This document shows, one piece after another, positions 32,111 to 40,027 of a DNA stretch of 64,000 bases (position 1 is its first letter; each line of letters starts with the position of its first letter). The translations under genes were made by a program, and so were the position numbers. This DNA comes from JAAYZQ01 sp034428935. GTDB taxonomy: Bacteria; Chloroflexota; Anaerolineae; JAAYZQ01. The DNA lies in the NCBI GenBank assembly GCA_034428935.1, contig DAOUHB010000003.1, positions 1-64,000 on the forward strand. Direction: 5' to 3'. The notes under the pieces are model-generated. The model was not told the DNA's origin, made no database searches, and saw only the letters and a list, made by a program, of their open reading frames with translations.

Positions 32111-33064
32111 ATGATCGCATTTGGACCGGTTCCTTCCAGGCGCTTGGGACAAAGCCTGGGCATCAACAACATTCCGCCCAAAATCTGCACCTATTCGTGT
32201 GTCTATTGCCAGGTGGGCCGAACTCTGCGGATGCACGTGGACCGTCGACCATTCTATGAGCCAGAGGAAGTCGCGAGTTCCGTGCGTGAGAAGGTCGCGA
32301 GAGCGAGAGAGGCTGGTGAACCCATCGACTACCTGACCTTCGTTCCCGATGGGGAGCCAACCTTGGACGTCAACCTTGGGCGAGAGATCGAGCTTCTGAG
32401 ACCGCTGGGTTTGCCCATCGCCGTCATTAGCAACGCCTCACTCATCTCGCGGGAGGACGTCCGCCGGGAGCTGATGAGCGCGGACTGGGTGTCGCTGAAG
32501 GTGGATGCCGTTGATTCGGCCATCTGGCGACAGAACGACCGCCCCCATCGTAGCCTGCACCTATCCCCGATCCTGGAGGGCCTCCTTGCGTTTGCCGGGC
32601 ATTTTGGCGGAGAGTTGGTGACAGAGACCATGCTCGTGGCCGGTGTCAACGATGGCCCACGACACTTGCGGGGGTTGGCCGCCTTTCTGGCACGCCTGCA
32701 GCCGGATCGCGCCTACCTGTCCATCCCGACTCGCCCGCCGGCCGAGCCGTGGGTGCAAGCGCCCGATGAGGAGGTCGTAAACCGCGCGTACCACATTCTC
32801 AGGGAAGAGGTGTCAAAGGTGGAATACCTCATCGGCTATGAAGGGAATGCCTTTGCCTTCACCGGCGACGTGGAGCAGGACCTGCTGAGTATCACCGCCG
32901 TTCATCCGATGCGCGAGGATGCCGTGAGCGATTACCTGGCCCGGGCCGGCGTGGGGTGGACAGCGGTGCAGCGGCTGGTGGCCGAGGGCCAGCTAGCCGC
33001 AGTCAAGTACCGCGAACACGCCTTCTACCTGAGAAAGCTACAAGCGCCTCGTCGAGGTGCATGA
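32111..33064 (+). CDS. radical SAM protein
   Basis: 317 residues from ATG 32111, eight bases after AAGGAGG; a GTG at 32105 is too close to that site. The cluster motif is C26-x3-C30-x2-C33 (CTYSCVYCQVG), preceded by GPVPSRRLGQSLGINNIPP, the typical opening of the COG0731 branch. VPDGEPTLD and KVDAVD are the glycine-rich and SAM-ribose strands. A C-terminal domain of about 80 residues (AVHPMREDAVSDYLARAG) looks like a winged helix. Enzymes of this branch have no agreed reaction outside wybutosine synthesis. It overlaps none of its neighbours and is followed by the UspA gene 22 bases on. Confidence 0.88.
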   Translation: MIAFGPVPSRRLGQSLGINNIPPKICTYSCVYCQVGRTLRMHVDRRPFYEPEEVASSVREKVARAREAGEPIDYLTFVPDGEPTLDVNLGREIELLRPLGLPIAVISNASLISREDVRRELMSADWVSLKVDAVDSAIWRQNDRPHRSLHLSPILEGLLAFAGHFGGELVTETMLVAGVNDGPRHLRGLAAFLARLQPDRAYLSIPTRPPAEPWVQAPDEEVVNRAYHILREEVSKVEYLIGYEGNAFAFTGDVEQDLLSITAVHPMREDAVSDYLARAGVGWTAVQRLVAEGQLAAVKYREHAFYLRKLQAPRRGA

Positions 33065-33086
33065 GATCTTGCAGAAAGGAGAAAAG

Positions 33087-33998
33087 ATGGCAACGCGAAT
33101 CCTGGTTCCGTTGGATGGGTCGCCCTTGGCCGAGCAGGCACTCGGCTGTGCCCACGCACTGGCACGGGGACTGCCGGCCGAACTGATTCTGTTCCGCGCC
33201 GTCTGGATCCCGCCTGACGTCCGGGAGCTGCTGAACGAGTCAACCGTGGAGTTGAACGCCATCCTGGCGCAGGCAAAGACGGAAGCGGATGAGTACCTGC
33301 GCGGGCTGAAGGAGCAACTGGGGAAGCTCGGCCTGGACGTTCGTTCTGTGGTGCGAGAGGGGCCGGCGGCGGAGGCTATCCTGGAGTATGCCACCCGGGA
33401 AAAAGTCGACCAGATCGTCATGGCCACCCATGGCTACAGCGGCTTCAAGCGTTGGACGCACGGCAGCGTGGCCGAGCGGGTGTTACAGGCAACCCAGGTG
33501 CCGCTCCTTCTCGTTCGGGCCGACGAGCGAGGCGTTGCGCAAAATTGGCAGCAGCCGGCACACTGCCGGCGAATCCTGGCACCGTTGGACGGCTCTCCCA
33601 CGGCAGAGCAGATCTTGCCAACCTTGACCCCTGTCGTCCGGGCCATGGGTGCCAACCTGACCCTTTTCCAGGTTCCCATCGCCTACAGCTCCGGAGCGAT
33701 GACAGGCGAATTGTATCTCCCCCTTCAGGGGGTGCTTGAGACGGCGGAAGCGGAGTCGCGGGCGTATCTGGGTGCTGTTGCCGGCCGCCTGGCGGCGCAG
33801 GGGCTGGATGTGACCACGGCGACAGCCAACGGCTCCGTGGCGAACTGCATCATCGAGTACGCCGAGGCCAATCGGGTGGACTTGATCGCCATGTGCACCC
33901 ATGGCCGGACAGGCCTGGCGCGATGGGCATTGGGCAGCGTCGCCGATCGGATCCTACGGGCGGGTAGTACCCCGATCTTGCTCGTGCGAGCCCGGTGA
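33087..33998 (+). CDS. double-domain UspA-family stress protein
   Basis: 303 residues from ATG 33087 (AAAGGAG upstream). Two Usp domains, about 1-145 and 160-303. Each has the start ILVPLDGSPLAEQ / ILAPLDGSPTAEQ and an ATP-loop: ATHGYSGFKRWTHGSVAERV in the first and THGRTGLARWALGSVADRI in the second. Both fit G-x2-G-x9-G-S, so both should bind ATP. Universal stress proteins of this layout appear under starvation, oxidative or metal stress. Position between the radical SAM and Fur genes supports a stress or metal-linked unit. Confidence 0.92.
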   Translation: MATRILVPLDGSPLAEQALGCAHALARGLPAELILFRAVWIPPDVRELLNESTVELNAILAQAKTEADEYLRGLKEQLGKLGLDVRSVVREGPAAEAILEYATREKVDQIVMATHGYSGFKRWTHGSVAERVLQATQVPLLLVRADERGVAQNWQQPAHCRRILAPLDGSPTAEQILPTLTPVVRAMGANLTLFQVPIAYSSGAMTGELYLPLQGVLETAEAESRAYLGAVAGRLAAQGLDVTTATANGSVANCIIEYAEANRVDLIAMCTHGRTGLARWALGSVADRILRAGSTPILLVRAR

Positions 33999-34236
33999 TG
34001 GTTCATGGATCGTAACAGGAGGTTTTGTTCCGCACTCGCGCCTTTTCCTTCGGGCGTGAGCGGGACGACGACCGGGCGGCTGCCGTCTGGCTTTACTTTC
34101 GTGCCTTCAACGCTTGCCGCGCCACGTGCCGGCGGTGGGCATGGTCATGCGAAAGCGAGAGGAGAAGATAGAGTTGATCCACTCTGCCGAGGAAGCAGAG
34201 ATTCGTTCGCCGAACAGGGATCAGAAAGGGGAGAGA

Positions 34237-34692
34237 ATGGTCCGTACCAGAGGCCTGCGTGAGACACTGCATACCAGCGGCCGCCGGCTCACCCGTCAAC
34301 GCCGGCTGGTGCTCCGGGTGCTGGAAGAAAGCAGAGAGCACCTGGACGCCGAGAGGCTCTACGACCTGGCGACATCCTTGGATCCCAATATTAGCCTGGC
34401 GACGGTGTATCGCACCCTGGCCATTCTTAAAGAGATGGGACTGGTGGAGGAACACCGACTGGGTGAAGGGCACGCCCACTTTGAGGCAACCCGAAGCACT
34501 CCTCATTATCACTTTACGTGCACTGCGTGCGGCCGCGTGATCGAGTTTGATGCACCGCAGGTTGCAGAGGTCGTTGAGCGCCTGAGCAAGCAGAGAGGAC
34601 TACAGGTCACCGGTGCCCACTTTCTCGTCACGGGGCGGTGTACCCGCTGCCAGGACGAGGGGGAAGCAGTTCCGGAGAAGCCGCAGCCATAA
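34237..34692 (+). CDS. Fur-family metalloregulator
   Basis: 151 residues from ATG 34237, with GGGGAG just upstream. Residues 1-85 form the winged helix (RRLTRQRRLVLRVLEESREH, ATVYRTLAILKEMGLV). The dimerisation half has HFEAT, HYHFTCTACG (C95, C98) and CTRC (C135, C138), which form the structural zinc site. It may be an iron (Fur), peroxide (PerR) or zinc (Zur) sensor; by eye the subtype is open. As the last gene of the rightward unit it is a good candidate to bind the palindrome between the divergent promoters. Confidence 0.88.
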   Translation: MVRTRGLRETLHTSGRRLTRQRRLVLRVLEESREHLDAERLYDLATSLDPNISLATVYRTLAILKEMGLVEEHRLGEGHAHFEATRSTPHYHFTCTACGRVIEFDAPQVAEVVERLSKQRGLQVTGAHFLVTGRCTRCQDEGEAVPEKPQP

Positions 34693-34767
34693 CCCGAAAA
34701 TAGGGCCGACAAAAGGACTCGGGTGGAGCCACCAATTTGCGGTCCAGGATATCGGGCAATAGAACAT

Positions 34768-34796
34768 TTGAGCGACCGCGTTTTTTGTGGTACAAT
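34768..34796 (+). promoter_or_regulatory. promoter of helicase gene (leaderless)
   Basis: TTGAGC (34768-34773), 17 bp, TACAAT (34791-34796). The expected start site, near 34803, is the ATG itself, and no ribosome site precedes it. Confidence 0.65.
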
Positions 34797-34802
34797 GCGT
34801 GT

Positions 34803-37259
34803 ATGGACACGGCGACTTTTTTGAAGCAGCTTGCCAGCCTGCCCGGCTACAAGGGCCAGGTGGTGCATGTGGAGCACTTGCCGGCGCGCAAGGCACGCTA
34901 CGGGCAACTGGAGCGGCCCTTGCCTGGGCCCCTCCAGGCCGCGCTCAAGCGTGTAGGCGCCGAGCGGCTGTACAGCCACCAGGCCCAGGCCATCAACGCC
35001 GCTCGCCGCGGCCAGCACCTGATCCTGGCCACGGGCACGGCCAGCGGCAAGACGCTGGCCTACAACGTGCCGGTCCTGGAAGCCATCGTCGCCGACCGCA
35101 ACGCCCGGGCCCTCTACCTCTTTCCCACCAAGGCGCTGGCCCAGGATCAGCTCCGCAGCCTGGCGGCCCTGACCGAGGGCGACGTAAGGGGCATCCGCTT
35201 CGGCACCTACGACGGCGACACGCCCCAGGCGGCCCGCAGCCGCCTGCGGCGCGAGGTGAGCGTCCTGCTGACCAATCCCGACATGCTCCACGTCGGCATC
35301 CTGCCCAACCACAACCTGTGGGCCGGTTTTTTCGCCAACCTGCGCTTTGTGGTGATCGACGAGGCCCACGTCTACCGCGGTGTCTTTGGCTCCCACGTGG
35401 CCAACGTCCTGCGGCGGCTGTGGCGCGTGTGCGCCCGTTACGGCGCCGCGCCGCAGATCATTGCCTGTTCGGCCACCATCGCCAATCCCGGCGAGCACCT
35501 GCACCGGCTGGCGGGCATCGAGCCAGTGGTCATTGACGACGACGGCGCGCCGGCCAGCGCCCGCGATTTCGTCCTGTGGAACCCGCCCTTTGTCGACGCG
35601 GCCCGGACGGCGCGGCGTAGCGCCAACATCGAGGCGGCGCGCCTCCTGGCGCAACTGGTGCAGGCCGGCGTGCGGACCATTGCTTTCAGCCGCGCCCGCC
35701 GCGTGGCCGAGCTGATCCTGCTCTATGCGAGGCGCATCCTCCAGGACCAGGCCCCCGCCCTGGCCGACCGCATCCGGGCCTATCGGGCCGGCTACCGGCC
35801 CGAGCAGCGCCGCGAGATCGAGCACGGCCTGCGGGCGGGGGGCAACCTGCTGGGTGTCACGGCCACCTCTGCCCTGGAGCTGGGCATCGACATCGGCGAC
35901 CTGGATGCGTCGCTCCTGGTGGGCTATCCGGGCACCATCGCCAGCCTGTGGCAGCAGGCCGGGCGGGCGGGCCGCGGCACGCGCCAGGCTTTGTCGCTGC
36001 TCATCGCCCAGGACAATCCCCTGGACCAGTACTTCATGCGGCATCCGCGGGACCTCTTTGGGCGGCCCCACGAGCACGCCCTCATTGACCCGTCGAACCC
36101 CTACGTGCTGGAACAGCACCTGCCCTGCGCTGCCCACGAGTCTCCCCTGTCGCGCGGTGCGGAGGAGGGCGAGGCGGCCCCTGTCTTCCAGGAGAGCTGG
36201 GGGGCGAGGGCCAGCCCGCGCCGGGCGCTGCCCGGCGGGCGCAGGGGAGGGCGTGCTGTCGCGTCGGGGACGCCGGCGCCGCGGACGGCGGGTGCCAGCC
36301 TGCCAACTGGCCTGGCAGCCGGCGACGACGAAGATCTGTTCGGCCCCGGCTTTGTGAGCGCCATGGTCACGCTGGAGGACAGCGGCCGGCTGATCTACCA
36401 GGGTGACCGCTGGTACGCCCGGGCCGGCTCCTATCCGGCGGAAGACGTCTCCCTGCGTGCCCTGGCCGGCTCGCGGGTGGCCCTGCTCAATGCCGCCGAT
36501 GGGTTCCGCATCATGGAAGAGATCGAGGCCACCTCGGCCCTGTTTCGCGTCCATCCCGGGGCCGTCTACCTGCACCAGGGCGAGTCGTTCGTGGTGCGCG
36601 AGCTGGACCTGGACATCGGGCACGCCATCCTGGAGCCGGCACAGGTCAACCACTACACCCAGCCCCGCGAGATCAATGACGTGCGCATCGTCCGTTCGCT
36701 GGCACACAAGCAGTTCGACGGCGCCACGACCTATCTTGGCACGCTGCGGGTCACGCAGCAGGTCATCGGCTACCGGCGCATCCAGCAGTTCCGCGAAGAG
36801 GTAATGAGCGTGGTGGACCTGGACCTGCCGTCGCAGACCTTTGAGACGGTGGGCGTGTGGTGGGACGTGCCCGAGGCCATCATCCAGCAGGTGCGGCGCA
36901 GGCGCCTGGACCTGGCGGGCGGGCTACACGCCATGGAGCACGCGGCCATCGGCCTGCTGCCTCTCTTTGCCATGTGCGACCGCTGGGATATTGGCGGGCT
37001 GTCTACCCCCCGGCACCCCGACACCGAGGCGGCCCAGGTCTTTATCTACGACGCCTTTCCGGGCGGCGTCGGCATCGCCGAGAAGGGGTTCGAGCTGGTC
37101 GCCGACCTGTGGCGGGCGACCCACGACGCCGTGCGAGACTGCCCCTGCGAGGATGGCTGCCCCAGTTGCATCCAGAGCCCAAAGTGCGGCTCGAACAACG
37201 AACCCCTGGACAAGCAGGCCGCCGTTCTGATCCTGGCCGAACTCCTCAAACGCTCGTAG
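34803..37259 (+). CDS. DEAD/DEAH-box helicase with C-terminal DUF1998 Cys cluster
   Basis: 818 residues. Motif I is ATGTASGKT (76-84), motif II VIDEAH (186-189 DEAH), motif III SATIANP, and the second RecA domain ends QQAGRAGRG. The C-terminal third is the MrfA/Hrq1-type domain: four Cys in CPCEDGCPSCIQ plus PKCG, which binds zinc. Relatives in Bacillus (MrfA) and yeast (Hrq1) repair mitomycin-type DNA damage. Residues about 444-509 are a low-complexity Gly/Arg/Ala insert between LPCAAHE and DEDLFGPGF, absent from the usual family sequence. The start at ATG 34803 coincides with the predicted transcription start. Confidence 0.88.
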   Translation: MDTATFLKQLASLPGYKGQVVHVEHLPARKARYGQLERPLPGPLQAALKRVGAERLYSHQAQAINAARRGQHLILATGTASGKTLAYNVPVLEAIVADRNARALYLFPTKALAQDQLRSLAALTEGDVRGIRFGTYDGDTPQAARSRLRREVSVLLTNPDMLHVGILPNHNLWAGFFANLRFVVIDEAHVYRGVFGSHVANVLRRLWRVCARYGAAPQIIACSATIANPGEHLHRLAGIEPVVIDDDGAPASARDFVLWNPPFVDAARTARRSANIEAARLLAQLVQAGVRTIAFSRARRVAELILLYARRILQDQAPALADRIRAYRAGYRPEQRREIEHGLRAGGNLLGVTATSALELGIDIGDLDASLLVGYPGTIASLWQQAGRAGRGTRQALSLLIAQDNPLDQYFMRHPRDLFGRPHEHALIDPSNPYVLEQHLPCAAHESPLSRGAEEGEAAPVFQESWGARASPRRALPGGRRGGRAVASGTPAPRTAGASLPTGLAAGDDEDLFGPGFVSAMVTLEDSGRLIYQGDRWYARAGSYPAEDVSLRALAGSRVALLNAADGFRIMEEIEATSALFRVHPGAVYLHQGESFVVRELDLDIGHAILEPAQVNHYTQPREINDVRIVRSLAHKQFDGATTYLGTLRVTQQVIGYRRIQQFREEVMSVVDLDLPSQTFETVGVWWDVPEAIIQQVRRRRLDLAGGLHAMEHAAIGLLPLFAMCDRWDIGGLSTPRHPDTEAAQVFIYDAFPGGVGIAEKGFELVADLWRATHDAVRDCPCEDGCPSCIQSPKCGSNNEPLDKQAAVLILAELLKRS

Positions 37260-37327
37260 CCCTCCAGGCCTGGCCGGCCACGGCAATCCGCCGTCTGTTT
37301 GGCGCTTGCCGGCCCGGACGTCAGGAC

Positions 37328-37978
37328 CTAGTCTTCCACGGTTTGTGAAAGCGGAGACCTGCCAGGGGGCGGTGACACGTTCGGGTCTCGGCGCGCTGCT
37401 CGCCGGGCCAGCAGGTTGATGATATAGAATCCGCCAACGAGGAGCACGGAGAACGCCACCACGGCCAGCTCGAAATATTGATCGAGAAAGACCTTGACGG
37501 ATTCGCCAAAGATGAGGATCACCAATCCCACCAGGAAAAAGCGGCCACCCCGCCCAATCGCCGAAGCCAGCATAAAGCGCTTCAGGTCGAGTCCGAACGC
37601 TCCCGCAGAGATGGAAAAGAGCTTGTAGGGAATGGGCGTAAAGCCTGCGAGGCCCACTGCCCAGACGTCGTAGCGCCTGTAGTAGTTTTGTACCAGGCTG
37701 ACCTTTTCCTGCTTGAAAAAGCGTTGGAGCAACGGGCGTCCGCCTTTGTCGCCAATGTAATAGCCCAGGAGCCCGCCGGCCAGCGACCCGCCTGTCGCAA
37801 TAGCCGCGAACAGCAACGCCCAGGCCGTCCTGGCCAGCGCCAGAGGGATCAACAATACGTCCGGCGGTACCGGAAAAAACGACGATTCGGCAAAAGCGAT
37901 GGCAAAGAGCGCCACACCTCCATAAGGAGACGCCGCCCAGCCAGCCGTCCACTCTATCAGGTCCCGTAGAAACTCCAT
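37328..37978 (-). CDS. YqaA/DedA-family (VTT) membrane protein
   Basis: 216 residues from ATG 37978 with AGGAGA upstream. Five to six hydrophobic segments. FAESSFFPVPPDVLLIPLAL is the re-entrant DedA motif with the acidic and proline residues; GYYIGDKGGRP and RFTPIPYKL-like GFTPIPYKLFSISAG follow. YqaA/DedA proteins move polyprenyl phosphate or phospholipid across the membrane, or support proton-motive force. The gene is preceded by a 180-base leader that contains a promoter, a structured segment and an intrinsic terminator, so its expression is probably controlled by transcription attenuation. Confidence 0.85.
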   Translation of the reverse strand: MEFLRDLIEWTAGWAASPYGGVALFAIAFAESSFFPVPPDVLLIPLALARTAWALLFAAIATGGSLAGGLLGYYIGDKGGRPLLQRFFKQEKVSLVQNYYRRYDVWAVGLAGFTPIPYKLFSISAGAFGLDLKRFMLASAIGRGGRFFLVGLVILIFGESVKVFLDQYFELAVVAFSVLLVGGFYIINLLARRAARRDPNVSPPPGRSPLSQTVED

Positions 37979-38041
37979 GCTCGTATTTCTCCTGGTCCAA
38001 TGCTGCGCCTGGTCCTGAATGACCGGCCTCTCTGCGGCAAA

Positions 38042-38082
38042 CAAAAAGCCAACACTTGCCCCCTTTGGGCGTCGTGTTGGCT
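38042..38082 (-). terminator. intrinsic terminator inside YqaA leader
   Basis: The 9-bp perfect stem AGCCAACAC / GTGTTGGCT is followed on the minus strand by TTTTTGTTTG. It lies 64 bases before the YqaA start codon, so it can only act as an attenuator of that gene. Confidence 0.8.
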
Positions 38083-38160
38083 TACCTGGCGGCTGATCTG
38101 CTCCCCGCAGGGGAGCCTATCCTCCTCCCTGTCCGCCACACAGTGGCTATTCAGTTGCGC
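38042..38160 (-). ncRNA. candidate cis-regulatory leader RNA with intrinsic terminator
   Basis: Read on the minus strand from 38160: GCGCAACTGAATAGCCACTG, then a stem TGGCGG (38138-38133) with CCGCCA (38092-38087) that encloses a purine-rich internal strand AGGGAGGAGGATAG and a perfect 7-bp hairpin (38116-38110 with 38106-38100). A 9-bp terminator stem follows (38082-38074 with 38055-38047) and a T-run. This is the layout of a riboswitch or attenuator ahead of the YqaA gene. The ACTG/AGCCACTG words recall the B12 box, but the rest does not fit a cobalamin riboswitch, and no other class I know fits. Confidence 0.5.
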
Positions 38161-38166
38161 GACAGG

Positions 38167-38195
38167 AGTCTAGCACAAAAGGGCAGGCCTGTCAA
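38167..38195 (-). promoter_or_regulatory. promoter of YqaA leader RNA
   Basis: Minus strand TTGACA (38195-38190), 17 bp, TAGACT (38172-38167). The start site is near 38160. It separates the YqaA gene from DUF2294 upstream. Confidence 0.75.
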
Positions 38196-38243
38196 AAGAG
38201 GCGAACCGGCAGCCCGCCATCAGCCGTGGCCGTGCCCGCGCCG

Positions 38244-38618
38244 CTATTCGCGAAACCCGGCCTCCAGATTCTCTGCCAGGGTCAGGACAAGGATGCGCTC
38301 CCCTGTCCGGATGCTCAGATCGCTGTGCAAGCTGATCATCGATACACCGGTTATGGTCTCGATGGCCTCTTCCACGACGGCCCGGCTGGTCTCTATCAGG
38401 CGGTTTCGCAGTTGCTTGAGCAAATGCCGTCCATTGGGATCGCCGGTCAACCTCTCCTCGGCTGGGATCAGCACACCTTTCAGTCGAATTAGAATCAGAT
38501 CTTCGACGATCCAGACCCGCACCTCCTTGGGTCCCCGCCCCATCTGCTCTCGCTCAAAACCGGTGATCATGGCCGCAATCTGGGCCTCTACCTGGCCTTT
38601 GGTTTGTCGTGTTGGCAT
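38244..38618 (-). CDS. DUF2294 domain protein
   Basis: 124 residues from ATG 38618, after GAGGAAG. The whole chain matches the DUF2294 (Na-translocating-decarboxylase-associated) pattern: GQVEAQIAAMITGFEREQMG, RGPKEVRVWIVEDLILIRLKG in part, and the central LIETSRAVVEEAIETITG followed by HSDLSIRTGERILVLTL. Function is unknown; it has no membrane segment. A leader of about 145 bases separates it from its promoter. Downstream on the same strand is the regulated YqaA gene with its own promoter. Confidence 0.82.
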   Translation of the reverse strand: MPTRQTKGQVEAQIAAMITGFEREQMGRGPKEVRVWIVEDLILIRLKGVLIPAEERLTGDPNGRHLLKQLRNRLIETSRAVVEEAIETITGVSMISLHSDLSIRTGERILVLTLAENLEAGFRE

Positions 38619-38768
38619 TTCGTCTTCCTCGCAGAGTTTCCAGGATAGGCCTTCCCGGCCGGGTCGCACCAGGCGCGCCACGCACGACCGTTCGGCAGCG
38701 GGTGCGCGCTGCGCTGCTGCCTCGAGGCGACATCACGGACCACGGATGAGAGTCATCGTCTGGCAAGC

Positions 38769-38797
38769 ATTATACAATGATCTGAAGATGGGGGCAA
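38769..38797 (-). promoter_or_regulatory. promoter of DUF2294 gene
   Basis: Minus strand TTGCCC (38797-38792), 17 bp, TATAAT (38774-38769); start near 38762. Confidence 0.65.
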
Positions 38798-38884
38798 GAC
38801 GCTGGCCGAGCTGCTCAACCTCAGAGGTTCTATTCGGCCTCGCCCGGGCCCTGCCGGAGGCGAGAAATCCAACACAGCCTTGAC

Positions 38885-38913
38885 TTGATTTGGGGTCACT
38901 GACATGATAAAAT
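38885..38913 (+). promoter_or_regulatory. promoter of ABC-2 exporter operon
   Basis: TTGATT (38885-38890), 17 bp, TAAAAT (38908-38913); start near 38920, 170 bases before the ATPase gene. Confidence 0.55.
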
Positions 38914-39090
38914 ACCGTTACTGGTAGCAGCATCAACAATCCTTGCATCCGCACCGTCGAATAGGCTGTTCATAGCAGAACTGTTTTGCCTTTCGTGCGT
39001 ATAGGTCAATAAGGACATAAGAAGCCGAGGAGGCCCCAGATAGGGGCCTGGGACGCGGTGCATGGCTTGTCGTGTTCAAGGGGGGATGGG

Positions 39091-40017
39091 ATGAAGACGC
39101 AGAATGACCTGGTGGTTTGCGTGCGCAATCTGGTCAAGCACTATCCCGGAGTCAGGGCCGTGGACGATGTCTCTTTTGACGTCTGCCAGGGCGAGATCTT
39201 TGGGATGGTGGGTCCAAACGGCGCAGGCAAGACCACGACGATCGAGTGCCTGGAGGGACTGCGCCGGCCCGACGGCGGAATGGTCCAGGTGTTGGGCCTG
39301 GACCCCTTGAAAGATCGCTATCAACTGCGAGAACGGATCGGCGTCCAGTTTCAGTCGGCTGCCCTGCCCGATCGCATCAAGGTCTGGGAAGCACTGGACC
39401 TCTTTGCTTCCTTCTACCCCCGCTCGTTGGACTGGCATCTGCTGCTGGAGCAGATGGGGCTGGCAGAGAAAAGAGATGCCTACTTTGCCAAGCTCTCGGG
39501 CGGGCAGAAACAGCGGGTCTTTATCGCGTTGGCGCTGGTCAACGTCCCCGACCTGGTCTTCCTCGACGAGCTGACCACCGGCCTGGACCCCCAGGCCCGG
39601 CGTGCGATGTGGGACCAGGTGCGGTCCATCCGCGAGCGAGGCACCACCGTTTATCTCACGACCCATTTCATGGAGGAAGCGGAGCGCCTGTGCGACCGGG
39701 TGGCAATTGTTGACCACGGCCAGCTCGTTGCCCTGGACGCACCTCAGAACCTGATCGCTTCGCTGGGCGCGGAAAACCGCGTCGTCTTTGAGGCGGAAGG
39801 ACGCCTGGACGTGGAGTCGCTGCGCGCTGTTCCGGGCGTCGGCCGGGTTGAGCGAATCGGCGAGAGAGTTGTGGTTTATGGGCAAAAGGACGGGCTGGTT
39901 AGCGGCGTGGTAAACGCCCTCGAGGCTGGGGGCATTCGCTTTGAAAACCTGCGCACTGAGCAGCCAACGTTGGAAGACGTATTCCTGGCTCTGACCGGGA
40001 AAGAGATGCGCAGCTAG
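39091..40017 (+). CDS. ABC-2-type exporter ATP-binding protein
   Basis: 308 residues from ATG 39091, after GGGGGG-rich SD. Walker A GPNGAGKTT, Q-loop VQFQSA, signature LSGGQKQR, Walker B LVFLDELTTGLDP and the switch His in LTTHFMEEAERLCDR are all present. A C-terminal regulatory part of about 85 residues follows, as in drug and daunorubicin-type exporters (DrrA). It pairs with the permease gene ten bases downstream to form an exporter. The substrate (drug, lipid or polysaccharide) cannot be told. Confidence 0.93.
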   Translation: MKTQNDLVVCVRNLVKHYPGVRAVDDVSFDVCQGEIFGMVGPNGAGKTTTIECLEGLRRPDGGMVQVLGLDPLKDRYQLRERIGVQFQSAALPDRIKVWEALDLFASFYPRSLDWHLLLEQMGLAEKRDAYFAKLSGGQKQRVFIALALVNVPDLVFLDELTTGLDPQARRAMWDQVRSIRERGTTVYLTTHFMEEAERLCDRVAIVDHGQLVALDAPQNLIASLGAENRVVFEAEGRLDVESLRAVPGVGRVERIGERVVVYGQKDGLVSGVVNALEAGGIRFENLRTEQPTLEDVFLALTGKEMRS

Positions 40018-40027
40018 GAGGCATCCC

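Larger units (their letters stand above)
38619..39090. other. intergenic region between divergent DUF2294 and ABC exporter genes
   Basis: 472 bases. It holds the leftward promoter (38769-38797) with a GC-rich leader and the rightward promoter (38885-38913) with a leader of about 170 bases. No gene, RNA gene or clear repeat is seen otherwise. Confidence 0.6.

Noticed and set aside
34509..36707. A 732-codon minus-strand frame opposite the Fur and helicase genes
   Set aside because: Runs across two real genes on the other strand and resembles no protein.
38087..38160. Cobalamin riboswitch
   Set aside because: The AGCCACTG word is suggestive, but the other conserved B12 segments and the expected length of about 200 bases are missing.
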